Shown here: positions 59,641 to 64,000 of the stretch, in pieces
How positions within the stretch are numbered: position 1 is the first letter of the stretch
How the letters are laid out: each line of letters begins with the position of its first letter
DNA from: Macrolepiota albuminosa
Taxonomy: Eukaryota; Basidiomycota; Agaricomycetes; Agaricales; Agaricaceae
Reading direction: 5' to 3'
NCBI GenBank assembly: GCA_027475525.1
Contig: JAMWFC010000138.1
Span: 125,924-189,923 of the forward strand
DNA length: 64,000 nt
Translations under genes and position numbers: made by a program
Notes under the pieces: model-generated
The model's database searches: none
Seen by the model: only the letters and a program-made list of their open reading frames with translations
What the model was told of the DNA's origin: nothing

Positions 59641-60270
59641 AGGTAGTGGAGAGAAATGAAAGTTTTGCAGTGATGGCAGCCTGGCGTTACCACTATCACG
59701 CCTCATCACTCTAAGAGGTAGTGGAGAAAGTGAGAAGGAAGTGAGTTGGGGTGATGGCCCTCCTTACCACTATCACGCCTCATCACTCTAAGAGGTAGTG
59801 GAGAAAGTGAGAAGGAAGTGAGTTGGGGTGATGGCCCTCCTGGCGCTACCACTATCGCGCCCCATGATCCCAAGAGGTAGTGGAGAAAGAAGGAAGAAGG
59901 GTGTTGGGGTGATGGCAGGACTTGAACCTGCACTCCTCCGGCCTGCCCATGGACTTACGGAGGCTACCATTGGCACTACCACTATTGCACCTCACCATCC
60001 CAAAAGGTAGTGGAGAAGAGAAGAATAAGGAAGGGTTGGGGTGACGGTGGGACTTGAACCCACAGTCCTCTGGCCAGTCCCGTCTGGGCTTACGGAGGTC
60101 ACCATTGGCGTTGCCACTATCGCGCTCGTCATCCCAAAAAGGTAGTGGTGAGAAGAAAAAGGAAGGGTTGGCTTGACGGCGGGACGTGCACCCGCGCTCT
60201 TGCATCTCTCCAGCCAGTGCGGCTCTGGGCTTACGGGGTTGCGGTTGATTGGCATTACCACGGTGGCCAC
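59641..60270 (-). repeat. Tandem array of tRNA-like units
   Basis: About six units each carry an AGGTAGTGG(A/T)GA marker (59641, 59716, 59793, 59875, 60005, 60140). Three right-hand units are about 130 bases long and, read on the minus strand, look tRNA-like. The marker T-arms are exactly 132 bases apart (59915-59931, 60047-60063, 60179-60195). The T-arm of unit 2 is GTGGG-TTCAAGT-CCCAC and contains a perfect Pol III B box (GGTTCAAGTCC). Upstream on the same strand is a D-loop-like AGTGGYAR. Left-hand units of 77 bases (59687-59763 and 59764-59840 identical) lack the T-arm. Functional tRNA is not claimed: the anticodon arm is not canonical. Confidence 0.65.
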
Positions 60271-61647
60271 GCCTCCCTTCAGATGTTAGAGGCCTAATTA
60301 GTTTTAAACAGGGGCACCGCGTGAAGGTTTAGGCCCGTGCCGAGTGTTCGCTGTGGTAGCAGAACTCCCCCTCGACTCACATCCATCGTCGAGGCCCATG
60401 TCGATGATGATGCTGCAGCTTAGCTGCGACCTAGTCACGTGGAAGTGTGGCGGTTTTACACTGTTTTACACCATTCCAATAGATTCTAGAGGCTGCTACA
60501 CCATGCATGGCGTGCATGAGGATTATGAGAGGCTGGTCACCTGCCTACATGAGGATCGTCAATGAATTAAATGGGTGCGGCTAGGTGATGTCGAGTAGTA
60601 TGATGGGGCCTGGGCTAGCTTTTTCGACGCCCACTTCACCTCCTCGCTCTTCGGCCATGCATGACACTATTCACCCATCACCGCTGTCTATTTGCCCGCT
60701 CACTATCTGCTCAGACAGTTCAACCGAATTTCCCTATCAGGAGCCGGCTATCCAGATCACTGGAAGCCTTCTCGCCGCTCACTGGGTGCCTATGGGCTTT
60801 CAGATCCGTAATGGGTTGAGTGAAAGCTCTGTTCCACATCTTCGTCTTCTTGAGCGCTTTTCGGACTGCTATCATTGTCATTATGGTATTAGTGTCTTCC
60901 GGACCTCTGCAATTGAATTTGCAATGTGTTCGTCATAGCTTGAATCAGGAGATGGCTAGAATTGGGAGGCCTGTCAAAGATATAGCTAGCTGCGCGGGCA
61001 ACCCCGGTACTAAAGGAGGCATGAGGCAGTTGAGAAGCTGGAGCATCGCCTCTCTTTCCATCTGTTTCTATCCATTAATTTACCTATAGAGAGGGTGCCT
61101 CATCGGAATTGCAATTTGAGGTGCAAGCGGTATTTTGACTTGCGCGCGCGCATCAGAGATTTTCTGTGTGCTACTAGAGCGTTGCGCGAGTTCGTACTCG
61201 TGCTAGAGGCATGTACTTGCGCGCTGGTGCAGCATAAAGCGCAGAAGGTGCCTCTCCTTAACTCCTGCGTGCGGTTCCTTTCTCTACCTCTTCGCGACCT
61301 CCAAAGGTTCGAGCCTCCAACTGTTTTTTTTGGGCCGCTCACATCAACAGTGGTGTTGACACCTCAGGGCTATTGAGCAGATACCCCTCAGGCCGCTGAT
61401 CAACCCCCAAATCTCTATTTCCCAGACTGGTCTCCGTCCACTCAGTGGTGCGACGCCATCTCACCAGGAGGCATTCAGAGATCATTGGCAGCTTCGCTTC
61501 GTGCTGTAACGAGAAATACTCTAGCACCTCGACTGATCAAGTTCAGGTTTGGGCGCTATCCGTTAATTTCGACTTGAAGAGTTCGGCCTCCTTCCTCCCC
61601 CTCCCACGTACACGTACCAACAACTCGATTCGTCATCCGGAGCCGGA
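60271..61647. other. No gene recognised
   Basis: Several open frames of 70-120 codons on both strands without motif support. It probably includes the leader and promoter of the lectin gene. Confidence 0.4.
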
Positions 61648-63966
61648 ATGCAATTTTCCTTTCAAAAGCTCAGAGAAACGGCCCTCTTTCGAGGGCTCGG
61701 GGACATACACCCTTTTCAAACGCTCGGGGATGTACTTCCCTTTCGAAAGCTCGTGGACGTACCTTTCTTCCGAAAGCTCGGGGACCTATTTTCCTTTCAA
61801 CAGCTCAAGGACATGCCTTCCTTTCGAAAGCTCGGAGACCTATTTTCCTTTCAACAGCTCAAGGACATGCCTTCCTTTCGAAAGCTCGGGGACATATTTC
61901 CCTTTCAAAAGCTCAAAGACATACCTTCCTTTCGAAAGCTCGGAGACATGCCTTCCTTCCGAAAGCTCGGGGACATATTCTCCTTTCGAAAGCTCAGGAA
62001 CATACTTTCCTCTCTCAAAGACACAATTTCGAAATCCCTTTTACAGAAGAATGACCACTTTTTAGGGAACAATCTGCTTCTGATCTCTTGTATATTGTTC
62101 CCTGTCGCATTGTCTACGATTACTTACAAAGTGTCCATGCACTCTGTGGTGAGCCATTACTTCCGGTATGGATCGGTTACTGCAGGGACAGCGAGGGGAT
62201 CTGTCGCTCGAAGGATGGCTTTTGTTCGACGATCCGAGAATTATGGGAGTGATTCTGAAGGGAATCCTTTCGATGATTTCATAATGCGTATGTATTTCAA
62301 TGCATCCCTTATATACGTTGTTTTTCCCGTGCTAAACCTTCCTCATGCAGTTGACGGACAATTTGACCCTGATCGTCCAATCAGTGATTTAACCCTCTAC
62401 CACGGCCGAGTGATCGAGGGATTGACAGTCACGTATAATTTGAGAGATGGAACGACCAGAACTTCGATTCATGGAACACCGAACAGAGACCACCTCAATA
62501 ATTTTACTTACCTCGAACTTAGCGGTATTGTGGCTTCTTCCTTGGCCCCCCACATGAAACTCAGTACTTATTTAAAAAAAAAAAAACTTTCTCGACGCCA
62601 GATAAAGAGATCGTCAACTCTATCACAGGAAAGGTGGGGGTGCGTGGATCCTCTGAGAAATCGTCGATTGTCCGATTGGCGTTCGAAGTACGAAATACTG
62701 CGACTGGGAATATTCGATTTCTTGGTAAGCTTCCCCCCTTACATTTAATGTCCTACCGTAGCCGGAGGACACAGGGAATCACCTGTGCTCACCTAACAAA
62801 TCGCTATTCCACCAACCCTCGCACATTATTTCTCTACGTAGGGCCCTTCGGGGATACGAGGGAGGACGGTCAAGGACAAGATTTTGCAGTGCCTGGTCCA
62901 ATATTCGCCTTTGCGGGCCGAGACTTTGGAGATCAAGCGGGTGCGTACGACGTGTGCTTCGTCGTATGCCTTCACCTGACATTAAACTGCACTTGGTTTG
63001 GGGGGCACGCACAGCATCGCTCCAATCCCTTTCCTTCTACTCGCCTCATATTCCTAAACAACCGAAGGATGAAAAACTTGGGCGACCGGAGGTTCGTGCT
63101 GAAGATGAGGCCAAAGCTAAGAAGTTTCTTGAAGAAAACAGTCGTTTGGTCTCAGACCTCCCCGAGTGAGCGACATTTGTAATTCCCTCTCTTCTCACTC
63201 ACAGTTGTACTGAGCTCGTTTGCACCTCCATTACCACATCTCTACAGGAAACATCTGAAAGGAATTGTGTGCGCGAATAATGACGATCGGTTGTCGTTCA
63301 ATAGAGCTGCAGGGAAGAACGCTGCGCTGGTCTCCCTGAAACCAACCGTCAGCGACCGAGACCCTCAACACGACGTACGTTGGTCATTCCGCCTATTCAT
63401 GTTCTTTGAAACATGGTCGCTAATGCCTCCCCTCATACCTCAAGTGGAGAATCATTCCTAAAGATAACGGAGGAAATTACCGAATCTTCAACCCTCCAGG
63501 GAAGGTCATCTTGGGATACTTACAGCCCTCAAGAGAAAGTCATGTCGTTGTTGGACTTCGTTCTTGGGAAAACGAATTTGATGATCCGGAGGAGAGACCC
63601 ATTGACGATTTGACGTGGGAGATCCGCACGGCGACAGACAATTCCTACTTGTGAGCTGAGGTTATCACTTCGGGATACGTTGATTCCGGTTATTTTGACA
63701 TAGTTTTTGGATAGCTTTGTCGTTCCTGGAACTGCGCTTGTGCTTGCTTATGACGAGGAAGAAGGAGAGGTGCGTGGAAGCATTTCAACTTTGAAGTGTC
63801 TTCGACCCGCCGTCTAAATGCAGCTTTCTTTCTTTCTATCTGGCAGCTTCATCTCAAGTACGCGGGTGCAAGGGTGGAGAACCTTGTAAGTCCAGTGTCG
63901 TTTTATACCTAAATCAACGAGACCGACTGATAGATTTTTTGTCAGTGGAAATTCCTTGATTATTGA
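61648..63966 (+). CDS. Jacalin-like lectin with beta-trefoil-like C-terminus
   Basis: Carbohydrate-binding protein, ligand unknown. The first exon (61648-62287) encodes about 12 nine-residue repeats (RKLGDxxSF type), a hydrophobic segment (LLLISCILFPVALSTITYKV) and the start of the jacalin-like fold (GNPFDDF). Next comes ISDLTLYHGRVIEGLTVTY. After a junction near 62525-62590 follow ITGKVGVRGSSEKSSIVRLAF, GPFGDTREDG, PGPIFAFAGRDFGDQA and SLQSLSFY. A charged helical linker (DEAKAKKFLEENSRLVSDLP) leads to WRIIPKDNGGNYRIFNPPGK, WEIRTATDNSYL, VVPGTALVLAYDEEEG and ARVENLWKFLDY, the pattern of a ricin-B-like beta-trefoil. The frame through a 13-A run at 62574-62586 works only with one more A or with a very short intron. 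The ATG at 61648 is the first in frame, but the repeat exon might be untranslated. Confidence 0.6.
61655..62025 (+). repeat. 27-base minisatellite
   Basis: About 13 units of 27 bases on the pattern CCTTTCGAAAGCTCGGGGAC plus seven variable bases. A 54-base higher-order unit is repeated exactly around 61776-61883. Because the unit is a multiple of three, two frames stay open through the array. It lies at the start of the lectin open frame. Confidence 0.85.
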
Positions 63967-64000
63967 GGCGCGGTATGATGCATGGATTGTCATTTGTCGG

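Noticed and set aside
59880..60250. Functional tRNA genes on the minus strand
   Set aside because: T-arm and B box are convincing, but I could not fold a normal anticodon arm or read an anticodon. Reported as tRNA-like repeats instead.
61445..62065. Plus-strand open frame of 206 codons with FPFESSGTY repeats
   Set aside because: It is the alternative frame of the 27-base minisatellite and does not continue into the jacalin-like domain. It was kept only as part of the repeat description.
1..64000. CRISPR arrays, bacterial operons or prophage
   Set aside because: No direct-repeat/spacer pattern, and all coding evidence is of intron-containing fungal genes.

Overview
The window is nuclear DNA of a filamentous fungus, most likely a basidiomycete of the Agaricomycetes. 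Genes are split by many short introns of about 45-70 bases with GT(A/G)(A/T/C)GT donors. The gene families are fungal: GH5 family 9 exo-glucanase with a basidiomycete-type C-terminal extension, GH3 beta-xylosidases, OPT transporter, ERMES subunit Mdm12, Vta1, and a NACHT-type NLR remnant. Most exon models below were built by eye from splice sites and family similarity, so boundaries are predictions.

Layout. 0.3-5.3 kb: an intact seven-exon FAD monooxygenase gene (minus strand) and a truncated relative. 6-11.2 kb: glucose-6-phosphate 1-epimerase, a secreted repeat protein, a peroxin/dysferlin (DysF) domain protein, and a divergent JAC1-like mitochondrial co-chaperone. 12.2-19.6 kb: two PY-rich paralogues in a dispersed segmental duplication, flanking an EHT1/EEB1-like alpha/beta hydrolase and MDM12. 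20-24 kb: an eroded NLR and a CHY zinc-finger gene with a 5-base first coding exon. 24.3-34 kb: a carbohydrate block with a GH5_9 exo-beta-1,3-glucanase, a dead short-chain dehydrogenase, and two head-to-head GH3 beta-xylosidases. 36.6-40.8 kb: an OPT oligopeptide transporter with a very long acidic N-terminus. 42.3-47.2 kb: two tandem, damaged copies of the FAD monooxygenase, in the opposite orientation to the intact one. 48.2-56.6 kb: F-box protein, MoaD/MOCS2A, VTA1 and a small secreted Cys/His-rich protein. 56.6-64 kb: repeat-rich DNA with a tandem array of tRNA-like units, then a jacalin-like lectin fused to a beta-trefoil-like domain and preceded by a 27-base minisatellite.

Functional picture. 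Housekeeping genes (Mdm12, Jac1, Vta1, MoaD, glucose-6-phosphate epimerase) are interspersed with secretion and wall-polymer genes (GH5_9, two GH3, small secreted proteins, lectin) and a duplicating, decaying FAD oxidase family. No complete metabolite cluster is visible.

Quality warning. Several otherwise well conserved genes (glucose-6-phosphate epimerase, MDM12, the plus-strand GH3, JAC1, perhaps the lectin) each carry one or a few single-base frame breaks, often in or beside a homopolymer. Other long genes (intact FAD copy, minus-strand GH3, GH5_9) are clean over 540-770 codons. Sequencing error is a serious alternative to gene decay in the first group.
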